Assembly: GCA_963811265.1 (NCBI GenBank)
Contig: CAWEQS010000018.1
Span: 124,001-188,000, forward strand
From: JAOUJD01 sp963811265
Lineage (GTDB): Bacteria > Pseudomonadota > Gammaproteobacteria > Burkholderiales > Burkholderiaceae_F
Length of the DNA stretch: 64,000 bases
Reading direction: 5' to 3'
Shown one piece after another: positions 1-8,698 of the stretch. The notes beneath the pieces were generated by a model, which had not been told where the DNA came from, did not search any database, and worked only from the letters and a program-made list of their open reading frames with translations. Numbering within the stretch: the stretch's first letter is position 1; the number at the start of each line of letters is the position of its first letter. The translations under genes were made by a program, and so were the position numbers.

Positions 1-2472
1 CTTCGCGTCGATCGCCGGATCGCGCTCCGGAATCACGGTCTGGAACTCGCCCTTCGCCAGTTCCGACAGGTCGGACGCGGCGTCCTTCGCGCGCAGCAGC
101 GACTTCGGCGTCATGATCACCAGCGGCTTGCGGAACAGCCGGATCATCTGGCGCCGGAGCAGGTGGAAGATCTGCGCCGCGGTGGTCGGCTGCGCGATCT
201 GCATGTTGTTGTCCGCGGCGAGCTGCAGGAAGCGCTCGATGCGGGCCGACGAGTGCTCGGGCCCCTGCCCCTCGTAGCCGTGCGGCAGCATCAGCGTCAG
301 GCCGGACTGCCGGCCCCACTTGACTTCGCCCGACGACAGGAACTGGTCGATCACGACCTGCGCGCCGTTGACGAAGTCGCCGAACTGCGCCTCCCAGATC
401 ACCAGCGCGTTCGGCTCGGCGCTCGCGTAGCCGTACTCGAAGCCGAGCACCGCTTCTTCGGACAGCACCGAGTCGATCACCGTGAACGGCGCCTGCTTGT
501 CCGACACGTGCTGCAGCGGGATGTAGGTGCCTTCGTCCCACTTCTCGCGGTTCTGGTCGTGCAGCACCGAGTGGCGGTGCGTGAACGTGCCGCGGCCCGA
601 GTCCTGGCCCGTGATTCGCACCGGGTAGCCGCTGGACACCAGCGACGCGAACGCGAGGTGCTCGGCCATGCCCCAGTCGAGCGGCTGCTTGCCTTCGCCC
701 ATGGCGCGGCGGTCCGCGACGACCTTTTCCACCAGCGGATGCAGCTTGAAGTTCGACGGAATCGTCGTCAGCCGCTGCGCGAGCCGCTTAAGTTCGGCGA
801 CCGGCACCGCCGTGTCCGCGTGATCGGTCCACTTGCGGTTCAGGAACGGCGACCAGTCGACCGCGAACTTGCTCTTGTAGTTGGTCAGCACGGGGTCGGA
901 CGTCGTGCGGCCCTCGTCCATCGCGGTCCGGAAGGCCTTGACCATCTTGTCCGGCTCGTCCGCGGCGACCGTGCCCTGCGTGACGAGCTTCTCGGCGTAC
1001 AGCTTGCGGGTGCCCGAGTGCTGGCCGATCTTCTTGTACATGAGCGGCTGCGTCACCGCCGGCGTGTCCTGCTCGTTGTGACCCAGGCGGCGGAAGCAGA
1101 TGATGTCGATGACGACATCCTTGTTGAATTCCTGCCGGTAGTCCATCGCCAGCTGCGTCGCGTAGACGACCGCCTCGGGATCGTCGCCGTTCACGTGGAA
1201 CACCGGCGCCTCGATCATCTTCACGACGTCGGTGGCGTACATCGTCGAACGCGTGTCGCGCGGGTCCGAGGTGGTGAAGCCGATCTGGTTGTTGATGACG
1301 ATGTGCACCGTGCCGCCGGTGCCGTAGCCACGCGTCTCGGCGAGGTTCAGCGTCTCCATCACGACGCCCTGGCCGGCGAAGGCCGCGTCGCCGTGCACCA
1401 GCACCGGCAGCACCGTGTCGCCTTCCTTGTCGCCGCGCCGCTCCTGGCGCGCGCGCACCGAGCCTTCGACGACCGGGTTGACGATCTCCAGGTGCGACGG
1501 ATTGAACGCCAGCGACAGGTGCACCGGCCCGCCGGCCGTCGTGATGTCGCTCGAGAATCCGTTGTGGTACTTGACGTCGCCCGCGGGAAGGTCCGACCCC
1601 GCCTTGCCCTCGAACTCGGCGAACAGCTCCTTCGGCATCTTGCCGAGCGTGTTCACCAGCACGTTCAGGCGGCCGCGGTGCGCCATGCCGATGACGATCT
1701 CCTGCACGCCCTTGGCGCCGCCGCGCTGGACCAGTTCGTCCATCGCCGCGATGAAGCTCTCGCCGCCCTCCAGCGAGAAACGCTTCTGGCCGACGTACTT
1801 GGTGTGAAGGTAGCGCTCGAGGCCCTCGGCGGCCGTCAGGCGCTCGAGGATGTGGCGCTTCTGCTCGGCGGTGAACGTGGGCGTCGAACGGATCGACTCG
1901 AGGCGCTGCTGGATCCAGCGCTTCTGCGCCGGATCGGAGAGGTACATGAACTCGGCGCCGATGTTGCAGCAGTACGTGTCGCGCAGCGCCTTGATCAGGT
2001 CGCGCAGCGTCATGTTCTCCTGCCCGAAATAGGTGTTCGCGGCCGCGAACACCGTGTCCATGTCGGCTTCGGTCAGGTCGTAGAACGCGGGCTCGAGTTC
2101 GGGAATGACGGGGCGTTCCTGCCGCTGCAGGGGATCCAGGTTCGCCCAGCGGTTGCCGAGGAACCGGTAGGCCGCGATGATCGACTGGACGTGGACCTGC
2201 TTGCGCGCGACCGAGAGGTCGCTCGACGCCACCTTCGGCACGAACGCGTTGGCCTTGGCGCGCTGCGCGAAGGACTCGACGATCGGAGCGTGGGCGATGT
2301 CGCGCGAATCCGGCGAGCCGTCGGCCGCCGGGACCAGCTGCATCTGGTCGAAGTACGCGCGCCACTTCTCGGGCACGGAGCCCGGATTGTCGAGGTAGCG
2401 CTCATAGAGCTCCTCGACGTACGGCGCATTGCCGCCAAACAGGTACGAATTGACCTGGAACTGTCTCATCAT
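1..2472 (-). CDS. sucA: 2-oxoglutarate dehydrogenase E1 component (3' end outside window)
   Basis: Thiamine-diphosphate-dependent E1 of the 2-oxoglutarate dehydrogenase complex. It decarboxylates 2-oxoglutarate and passes the succinyl group to the lipoyl E2 in the cytoplasm. I read 824 uninterrupted codons. The family is about 950 residues, so the last ~120 residues, and probably sucB and lpd, lie beyond the left edge. Visible motifs: GMAHRGRLNVLVN near residue 260, GDAAFAGQG near 357, NNQIGFTTSDPRDTRS near 394, LGHNEQDTP near 462 and HGYEGQGPEHSSAR near 730. The start is a tandem ATG ATG at 2472 with an SD-like AGGTGAAG just upstream; either ATG could be used. It is divergent from the ferredoxin-dependent 2-oxoacid oxidoreductase block. 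In related genomes it directly follows gltA; here about 14 kb separates them. Confidence 0.97.
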   Translation of the reverse strand, partial: MMRQFQVNSYLFGGNAPYVEELYERYLDNPGSVPEKWRAYFDQMQLVPAADGSPDSRDIAHAPIVESFAQRAKANAFVPKVASSDLSVARKQVHVQSIIAAYRFLGNRWANLDPLQRQERPVIPELEPAFYDLTEADMDTVFAAANTYFGQENMTLRDLIKALRDTYCCNIGAEFMYLSDPAQKRWIQQRLESIRSTPTFTAEQKRHILERLTAAEGLERYLHTKYVGQKRFSLEGGESFIAAMDELVQRGGAKGVQEIVIGMAHRGRLNVLVNTLGKMPKELFAEFEGKAGSDLPAGDVKYHNGFSSDITTAGGPVHLSLAFNPSHLEIVNPVVEGSVRARQERRGDKEGDTVLPVLVHGDAAFAGQGVVMETLNLAETRGYGTGGTVHIVINNQIGFTTSDPRDTRSTMYATDVVKMIEAPVFHVNGDDPEAVVYATQLAMDYRQEFNKDVVIDIICFRRLGHNEQDTPAVTQPLMYKKIGQHSGTRKLYAEKLVTQGTVAADEPDKMVKAFRTAMDEGRTTSDPVLTNYKSKFAVDWSPFLNRKWTDHADTAVPVAELKRLAQRLTTIPSNFKLHPLVEKVVADRRAMGEGKQPLDWGMAEHLAFASLVSSGYPVRITGQDSGRGTFTHRHSVLHDQNREKWDEGTYIPLQHVSDKQAPFTVIDSVLSEEAVLGFEYGYASAEPNALVIWEAQFGDFVNGAQVVIDQFLSSGEVKWGRQSGLTLMLPHGYEGQGPEHSSARIERFLQLAADNNMQIAQPTTAAQIFHLLRRQMIRLFRKPLVIMTPKSLLRAKDAASDLSELAKGEFQTVIPERDPAIDAK

Positions 2473-2776
2473 CGGCTTCACCTGAAAAAACGAGTTTCTC
2501 GTTCGAGATGCCCGCCAAGCCCCTACTCGAGACGTGGGCTCGTCGGCGACAGCGGTTCCGGATTCCGGTCTCGCTGCCGAGTCATTCCGCCGTCAGCGAC
2601 CTCAGGCCCCGCGGCGAAACGCGGATGCTACCACCGGCCTCCCGCCTGGCCATCCGTTTGTCGCATCGATGCCGCGGACCGTGCTCCGATGGTGCTCCCC
2701 CGGATACCCCGGCATACACTGCCTCCACTAAAAGAAAGGCCGCGGCCGCCATGACGGTCGCGACAAGGAGACACGC
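2473..2776. promoter_or_regulatory. Divergent intergenic region between sucA and the kor block
   Basis: 304 bases with no convincing gene. It must carry the promoter of sucA (leftward) and probably that of the plus-strand electron-transfer operon. The only clear signal is the Shine-Dalgarno AAGGAG at 2765-2770 before the GTG start at 2777. I see no strong palindrome or consensus -35/-10 pair. Confidence 0.5.
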
Positions 2777-4551
2777 GTGCAGCCGACGGATATCCGGAAT
2801 CCGGAGTACTTCCATCGCGTCGTGGATTGCCAGTGGGCCTGCCCCGCCCACACCCCGGTCCCTGAGTACATCCGCCTGATCGCGGCCGGCCGTTTCGCCG
2901 ACGCCTACATGGTCAACTGGAAGTCGAATGTCTTCCCCGGGATCCTTGGGCGCACCTGCGACCGGCCATGTGAACCAGCGTGCCGGCGCGGACGGGTCGA
3001 ACAGAATCAGGCCGAGCGTCCCGAGCCGGTCGCCATCTGCCGACTGAAGCGCGTCGCCGCCGACTTCAAGGACGACATCACGGGTCGGCTGCCCAAACGG
3101 CTCGGCCCCATGAACGGCCGGCGCGTGGCCTGTGTCGGCGCCGGTCCGGCCTCGCTGACGGTCGCGCGCGACCTGGCGCCGCTCGGCTACCACGTCACCG
3201 TCTTCGACCAGGACCCGAAGGCTGGCGGAATGATCCGAACGCAGATTCCCCGGTTCCGGCTGCCGGAGGAAGTGATCGACGAGGAGACGGGTTACGTGCT
3301 CGGGCTCGGCGTCGAGTTCCACGGCGGCGCGCGGATCGAATCGATGAAGTCGCTGCTCGCTGAGAAGTTCGACGCGATCTTCGTCGGGTCGGGCGCGCCG
3401 CGCGGGCGCGACCTGAACGTTCCAGGCCGCAAGGAAGCGGCGAAGAAGATCCACGTCGGCATCGACTGGCTCGCCTCGGTGTCGTTCGGTCACGTCGACG
3501 TCGGTCGGCCGGCGCGTCATCGTGCTCGGCGGCGGCAACACCGCCATGGACTGCTGCCGCACCGCGAAGCGGCTCGGCGGCGAGGACGTCAAGGTGATCG
3601 TGCGTTCCGGCTTCGCCGAGATGAAGGCCTCGCCGTGGGAGAAGGAGGACGCGATGCACGAGGGCATCCCGATCCTCGACTACCTCGTGCCCAAGGCCTT
3701 CCTGCACGAAAAGGGCCGGCTGACCGGGATGCGGTTCGAGAAGGTCAAGGCGGTGTACGACGGCAAGGGCCACCGGGCCCTGATCGCGACCGGCGAACCC
3801 GACCCGATCTTCGCGTGCGACGAAGTCCTGGTCGCGGTGGGCCAGGAGAACGCCTTCCCGTGGATCGAACGCGACTCGGGCATCGAGTTCGACCAGTGGG
3901 GCATGCCGGTCCTCGACAAGGCGACGCTGCAGTCGACGCTCCCCAGGGTCTTCTTCGGTGGCGACGCGCGCTCGGCCCGAAGAACATCATCTGGGCCGTC
4001 GCGCAGGGCCACGACGCCGCCATCTCGATCGACAAGTTCCTGCACGGCGAAGACGTGCGCGAACGACCCGCGCCCGGCGTCAGCCTCATCTCCCAGAAGA
4101 TGGGCATCCACGAGTGGAGCTACGACAACGAAGTCGCGCCCGACGCGCGCTTCAAGGTGCCCTGGCGCGACGTCAATCAGTCACTCAAGAACATCCGCGT
4201 CGAGGTCGAACTCGGCTTCGATCCCGCCACCGCGTGGAAGGAGGCGCAGCGCTGCCTGAACTGCGACGTCCAGACCGTGTTCACGGCCGAGCAGTGCATC
4301 GAGTGCGACGCGTGCGTCGACATCTGCCCCACCGACTGCATCAACTTCACCGCCAATGGCGACGAAGCCGACCTGAGGCCGCGGCTCCGCGCGCCCGCCC
4401 TCAACGCCGGACAGTCGCTGTATGTCTCGGGCGACCTGAAGACCGGCCGGGTGATGGTGAAGGACGAGGACGTCTGCCTGCACTGCGGCCTCTGTGCCGA
4501 GCGTTGCCCGACCGGCGCGTGGGACATGCAGAAGTTCCTGCATCGAAATGA
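2777..4551 (+). CDS. GltD-like FAD/NAD(P) oxidoreductase with N- and C-terminal Fe-S domains (frame-disrupted)
   Basis: Iron-sulfur flavoprotein expected to move electrons between NAD(P)H and ferredoxin or the adjacent oxidoreductase. Starts at GTG 2777 with SD AAGGAG seven bases upstream. The N-terminal region has the Cys-rich pattern of GltD/DPYD-type Fe-S domains (CQWACPAHTPV, CDRPCEPACRRG). An FAD dinucleotide fold follows (GAGPAS near residue 120), then a second nucleotide-binding motif GGGNTAMD. Two C-terminal 4Fe-4S motifs are CIECDACVDICP and CLHCGLCAERCP. The frame breaks three times: an extra base at 3503, a missing base near 3968, and a probable missing base near 4540. Correcting the first two joins the protein cleanly. 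The third would restore a TGA at 4551 and about 591 residues; uncorrected, the frame runs on into korA. It is not a glutamate synthase subunit in any obvious way, since no gltB is present. NAD versus NADP use is unknown. Confidence 0.8.
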
Positions 4552-4594
4552 CGCACGCCGGCCGCGGCGGCCGTCCGCTGCACCGGGAGGCCGC

Positions 4595-6493
4595 ATGAGT
4601 GTTCCTGACGAAGGCCGCCCGGGTCCACGCACCAGCGGCCCCGTGATCCGCCATCGCGGCATCGCCGCGACCAACGACTTCGTCGTCAAGTTCGCCAACG
4701 TCAACGGTTCGGGGTCTGCATCCGCGAACGAGCTGTTCGCGCGCAGCATCCTGCGGATGGGCGTGCCGGTGTCGCCGCGGAACATCTTTCCGTCCAACAT
4801 CCAGGGCCTGCCCACCTGGTACGAAGTGCGGGTGACCGAACAGGGACACCTCGGCCGCCGTGGCGGCGTCGACCTGATGGTCTCGATGAACCCGCAGACG
4901 TGGGACCGGGACCTGCAGGAGATCGAGCCCGGCGGCTACCTGCTCTACGACAGCACGAAGCCGATGCCGCCGTCGCGGTTTCGCCCGGACGTCCACGCGA
5001 TCGGCGTGCCGCTGACCGCCATTGCCGCCGGCAAGTTCGCCGATCCGAAGGAGCGCCAGCTCCTGAAGAACATCATGTACGTCGGTGTGCTGGCGTCGCT
5101 GCTCGCCATCGAGCCGGAGGTGATCGCGCAACTGCTCGGCGAGCAGTACAAGGGCAAGGACAAGCTGGTCAAGCCGAACCTCGAGGCGTTCGAGACCGGC
5201 CGGCAGTACGCTGACGAGCACCTCGCCGGCGCGCTCGGCCTGAAGGTCGAACGGCGCAACAACGTCGGCGATCGCATCTTCATGGAAGGCAACGCGGCCG
5301 CCGCCCTCGGTGCCGTGTACGGCGGCGCGACGGTCTGCGCGTGGTATCCGATCACGCCGTCGTCGTCCGTGGCGGAGGCGTTCCAGAAGTACTGCAGCCG
5401 CTATCGCGTCGACAAGGCGACCGGCCGCAACAAGTTCGCGATCGTGCAGGCGGAAGACGAGCTGGCATCGGTCGGCATGGTGATCGGCGCGGGCTGGAAC
5501 GGCGCGCGCGCCTTCACGGCGACGTCCGGGCCGGGCGTGTCGCTGATGGCGGAGTTCATCGGGCTCGCGTACTTCGCGGAGATCCCGGCGACGATCATCA
5601 ACGTGCAGCGCGGCGGGCCGTCAACGGGCATGCCGACGCGCACGCAGCAGTCCGACCTCCTCGCGTGCGCCTACGCGTCGCACGGAGACACCAGGCACGT
5701 GCTGCTGTTCCCGGAAGACCCGCACGAATGCTTCGAGTTCACGGCGGCCGCGCTCGACCTCGCAGAGCGGCTGCAGACGCCGATCTTCGTGATGAGCGAC
5801 CTCGACATCGGCATGAACCAGCGGCTGTGCGCCCCGCTCGCGTGGGACGACAGCCGGCGGTACGACCGCGGCAAGGTGATGAGCGCGGCGGATCTCGATG
5901 CCGGCAAGGACTTCGGTCGCTATCTCGACGTCGACGGCGACGGGATTCCCTTCCGCACCCTGCCCGGCGCGCATCCGACCCGGGGCGCGTACTTCACGCG
6001 CGGCACGACGAAGGACGCGTACGCGCGCTACTCCGAGGCCGGATCCGACTACATGTACAACATGGAGCGGCTGCTGAAGAAGTTCGACACCGCGAAGCGC
6101 CTGGTGCCGCAGCCGATCGTGCGGCGCACGAGCCACAAGACCGCGCACGGAGTCATCTACTTCGGCTCGACCAGCCCGTCGATGAACGAGGCGCTTGGCG
6201 TGCTCGAACAGTCGGGAGTGCACCTCGACCGCCTGCGCGTCCGCGCCTTCCCGTTCCCGGACTCGGTCAAGGCGTTCATCGAGCAGCACGAGCAGGTGTT
6301 CGTCGTCGAGCAGAACCGCGATGCGCAGCTGCGTTCGATGCTCGTCAACGAACTGCAGGTCGATCCATCGAGGCTGGTGCCGATCCTGCACTACGACGGC
6401 ACGCCGATCACCGCGCGCTTCATCGTGCAGGCGATCAGGGACCGGATGCCGGGCGCCAGCGTGCGGCAGCTGCAGGGCGGACGGGCCGCCTGA
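4595..6493 (+). CDS. korA: 2-oxoacid:ferredoxin oxidoreductase, gamma-alpha fusion subunit (first copy)
   Basis: Catalytic subunit of a two-subunit 2-oxoacid:ferredoxin oxidoreductase, 632 residues. These enzymes reversibly convert a 2-oxoacid plus CoA to acyl-CoA, CO2 and reduced ferredoxin. The N-terminal ~190 residues match the gamma domain (GSGSASANELFARS near residue 48). The alpha domain carries the signature YPITPSSS at residue 251, followed by QAEDELASVG, ATSGPGVSLM and RGGPSTGMPT. Start chosen at ATG 4595, preceded by GGGAGG at six-base spacing. The same frame is open upstream into the Fe-S flavoprotein, which I attribute to a lost stop. Gamma-alpha fused KorA with a small KorB is the architecture of 2-oxoglutarate:ferredoxin oxidoreductases such as that of Thauera aromatica. 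The actual substrate here (2-oxoglutarate or another oxoacid) cannot be read from the sequence. Confidence 0.9.
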   Translation: MSVPDEGRPGPRTSGPVIRHRGIAATNDFVVKFANVNGSGSASANELFARSILRMGVPVSPRNIFPSNIQGLPTWYEVRVTEQGHLGRRGGVDLMVSMNPQTWDRDLQEIEPGGYLLYDSTKPMPPSRFRPDVHAIGVPLTAIAAGKFADPKERQLLKNIMYVGVLASLLAIEPEVIAQLLGEQYKGKDKLVKPNLEAFETGRQYADEHLAGALGLKVERRNNVGDRIFMEGNAAAALGAVYGGATVCAWYPITPSSSVAEAFQKYCSRYRVDKATGRNKFAIVQAEDELASVGMVIGAGWNGARAFTATSGPGVSLMAEFIGLAYFAEIPATIINVQRGGPSTGMPTRTQQSDLLACAYASHGDTRHVLLFPEDPHECFEFTAAALDLAERLQTPIFVMSDLDIGMNQRLCAPLAWDDSRRYDRGKVMSAADLDAGKDFGRYLDVDGDGIPFRTLPGAHPTRGAYFTRGTTKDAYARYSEAGSDYMYNMERLLKKFDTAKRLVPQPIVRRTSHKTAHGVIYFGSTSPSMNEALGVLEQSGVHLDRLRVRAFPFPDSVKAFIEQHEQVFVVEQNRDAQLRSMLVNELQVDPSRLVPILHYDGTPITARFIVQAIRDRMPGASVRQLQGGRAA

Positions 6494-6502
6494 GGAGACG
6501 CC

Positions 6503-7558
6503 GTGACCTACCTGGCGAAGCCGAAGCTCCACCACCCCACGCTGCCCGCGAACCGCCTCGGCTACACGCGGCGCGACTACGAAGGGAAGATCTCCACCCT
6601 GTGCGCGGGCTGCGGCCACGACTCGATCTCGGCGGCGATCATCCAGGCTTGCTGGGAGCTGGCGATCGAGCCGCACCGCGTGGCCAAGCTGTCCGGCATC
6701 GGGTGCTCGTCGAAGACGCCGGACTACTTCCTCGGCAACTCGCACGGCTTCAACTCGGTCCACGGCCGCATGCCGTCCGTGCTGACCGGAGCGAACCTCG
6801 CGAACCGTGACCTGCTCTACCTCGGCGTCTCCGGCGACGGCGACTCGGCCTCGATCGGACTCGGCCAGTTCGCGCACCTGATCCGGCGTGGCGTCAACAT
6901 GACGTACATCTGCGAGAACAACGGTGTCTACGGGCTCACCAAGGGCCAGTTCTCGGCCACTGCGGACCAGGGCTCGAAGTCCAAGCGCGGCGCGGTCAAC
7001 CGCGACGCCCCGATCGACATGGTGTCGCTGGCCCTGCAGCTCGGCGTGACCTACGTGGCGCGCGGGTTCTCCGGCGACAAGGAGCAACTGGTGCCGCTGA
7101 TCAAGGGGGCGCTGAACCACCGCGGCGCCGCGTTGCTCGACGTGATCAGTCCCTGCGTCGCCTTCAACAACCACGCGGGCAGCACCAAGAGCTACGACTA
7201 CATCCGCGCCCACAACGATGCGGTGAACCGGCTCGACTTCATGCCGAAGCACGACGCCATCACCGCCACGTACGCGCCGGGCGAAGTGATCGAGATCACG
7301 CAGCACGACGGCAGCCGGCTGCGCCTGCGCAAGCTCTCGGACGGTTATGACCCGGGCGACCGCCTGGCCGCGATCAGCCACATAACGGCGCACCAGGCCC
7401 GCGGCGAGGTCGTCACGGGGCTCCTGTTCGTCGATCCGTCGGCGGACGACCTGCACGATCACCTCAATACGGTCGAGAAGCCCTTGAACCGGCTCGGTGA
7501 AGCGGACCTCTGCCCCGGCGCCGGGGTGCTCGAAGCGATCAACGCCGAGCTGACCTGA
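6503..7558 (+). CDS. korB: 2-oxoacid:ferredoxin oxidoreductase, beta (TPP-binding) subunit (first copy)
   Basis: Beta subunit, 351 residues, partner of the KorA ending nine bases upstream. It binds thiamine diphosphate and a 4Fe-4S cluster. The TPP/Mg motif is GDGDSASIG near residue 111, followed by the conserved NNGVYGLTKGQ. Cys34, Cys37 (CAGCGHD), Cys68 (GIGCSS) and Cys218 (SPCVAFNNH) are placed as the four cluster ligands of OFOR beta subunits. It is longer than the second copy (351 against 328 residues) and the two diverge beyond the motifs, so this is not a recent duplication. The frame is intact. A 204-base gap with two inverted repeats follows. Confidence 0.92.
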   Translation: MTYLAKPKLHHPTLPANRLGYTRRDYEGKISTLCAGCGHDSISAAIIQACWELAIEPHRVAKLSGIGCSSKTPDYFLGNSHGFNSVHGRMPSVLTGANLANRDLLYLGVSGDGDSASIGLGQFAHLIRRGVNMTYICENNGVYGLTKGQFSATADQGSKSKRGAVNRDAPIDMVSLALQLGVTYVARGFSGDKEQLVPLIKGALNHRGAALLDVISPCVAFNNHAGSTKSYDYIRAHNDAVNRLDFMPKHDAITATYAPGEVIEITQHDGSRLRLRKLSDGYDPGDRLAAISHITAHQARGEVVTGLLFVDPSADDLHDHLNTVEKPLNRLGEADLCPGAGVLEAINAELT

Positions 7559-7574
7559 ATCTTCGGCAAGCGGT

Positions 7575-7606
7575 TTCCAGCCGACGCTGCTTTTTGCTGG
7601 CTGGAA
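7575..7606 (+). terminator. Inverted repeat 3' of korB-1
   Basis: TTCCAGCC at 7575-7582 pairs perfectly with GGCTGGAA at 7599-7606 around a 16-base loop that contains a T5 run. The hairpin sits 17 bases after the korB-1 stop but lacks a trailing U-tract. It may act as a weak or factor-dependent terminator or a 3'-stabilising hairpin. Confidence 0.35.
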
Positions 7607-7629
7607 CACCTTCCCACGGACTGGGACGC

Positions 7630-7667
7630 GATTGCGACAGATCAATGTCACCAGGTCCGTTGCAATC
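7630..7667. promoter_or_regulatory. Imperfect inverted repeat upstream of the Nfn-like genes
   Basis: GATTGCGAC at 7630-7638 faces GTTGCAATC at 7659-7667. The nine-base arms have one G:T-type mismatch and a 20-base spacer. It lies about 95 bases before the ATG at 7763, so it could be an operator or a leader hairpin. I cannot assign a regulator. Confidence 0.25.
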
Positions 7668-7762
7668 GAAGCTCTCGCTTACGTGAGGTAGTTCGCCTCA
7701 GTCCGCGTTGCCCCGCGCCAGACGGGTGCGCGGCAAACCCACAGCGCACGGGGAGACACACC

Positions 7763-8688
7763 ATGGCGCAGGCGAACGCGGGATCCGGTTTCCGGATCGT
7801 TGCGCGCGAGGATTATTCGGACGTCACCTACATGCTGGAGGTGGCCCATCCGCAGATGGCCCGGGCGGCTCAGCCCGGGCAGTTCGTGATCGTGATGGAG
7901 ACGGAGCACGGCGAGCGGATTCCGCTCACCATCGCCGACTTCGACCGCGAACGCGGCACGATCACCCTGGTCATCCAGGCCGTCGGCAAGACCACGAAGG
8001 AAATGCAGGCCAACCTGAAGGCCGGCGACGAGCTCTTCGCCATGGTCGGCCCGATGGGCATCCCGAGCCACATCGGCAAGGCGAAGAAGGTCGTCTGCGT
8101 CGGCGGCGGCCTCGGCGTCGCACCGGTCTATCCGCAGGCGCGTGCCTACAAGGAAAGCGGCGCGTACGTGATCGGCGTGATCGGCTTCCGCAACAAGGAC
8201 CTGATGTTCTGGCAGGACAAGTTCGGCGCGGTGTGCGACGAGCTGATCGTCTGCACGGACGACGGGTCGGCGGGCATCAAGGGCCTCGTCACCGAGGGCA
8301 TCAAGCAGGCGGCGGCGAAGCACTCCGACATCGACGAGGTGCGTCGCGATCGGCCCGCCCGATCATGATGAAGGGCTGCTCGGAGACGACCAGGGCGCTC
8401 GGCATCAAGACCATCGTCAGCCTGAACCCGGTGATGGTCGACGGCACCGGCATGTGCGGCGGCTGCCGCGTGAAGGTCGGCGAGCAGGTCAAGTTCGCCT
8501 GCGTCGACGGGCCGGACTTCGACGGCCACAAGGTGGACTTCGACGACCTGATGGCGCGCCTCGGCCGCTACAAGCAGACCGAGCTCGAGGCGGTCGAGCG
8601 CTGGCAGGAGTCCTGCCGCATCCGCGCCGACAAGGTGGTCGACCTGAAGGCCTCGGTGCTCGACGCGCGCCCGGCCACGGACGCCTAG
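7763..8688 (+). CDS. Nfn/Sud-like small subunit: FAD/NAD-binding protein with 2Fe-2S domain (two frame breaks)
   Basis: Homologue of the small subunit of NADH-dependent ferredoxin:NADP oxidoreductase (NfnA) and of sulfide dehydrogenase subunit B, ~307 residues after correction. It has a ferredoxin-reductase-type FAD domain (PGQFVIV near residue 38), an NAD-binding fold (CVGGGLGVAPVYPQA near 112) and a C-terminal 2Fe-2S site (KGCSE, MCGGCRV, ACVDGP). The frame breaks at an extra C at 8342 and an extra C near 8358-8360. Removing both restores the stretch VAIGPPIMMKGCSE. In Nfn the two subunits together bifurcate electrons from NADPH to NAD and ferredoxin. Whether this pair bifurcates cannot be judged from sequence alone. 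The stop lies ten bases before the start of the large subunit. Confidence 0.87.
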
Positions 8689-8698
8689 GAGCGCGACC

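Noticed and set aside
163..2754. Long open frame on the plus strand opposite sucA
   Set aside because: It is antisense to an intact, motif-rich sucA; its composition is Arg/Val/His-rich, as expected for the complement of a high-GC gene.
4500..4600. Programmed ribosomal frameshift in the Fe-S flavoprotein
   Set aside because: No slippery heptamer or consistent signal; similar breaks occur at random positions in many genes, better explained by base errors.
2777..6493. Single 1238-residue oxidoreductase-KorA fusion
   Set aside because: The upstream part changes frame twice, and a perfect SD and ATG open KorA; two genes are more likely.
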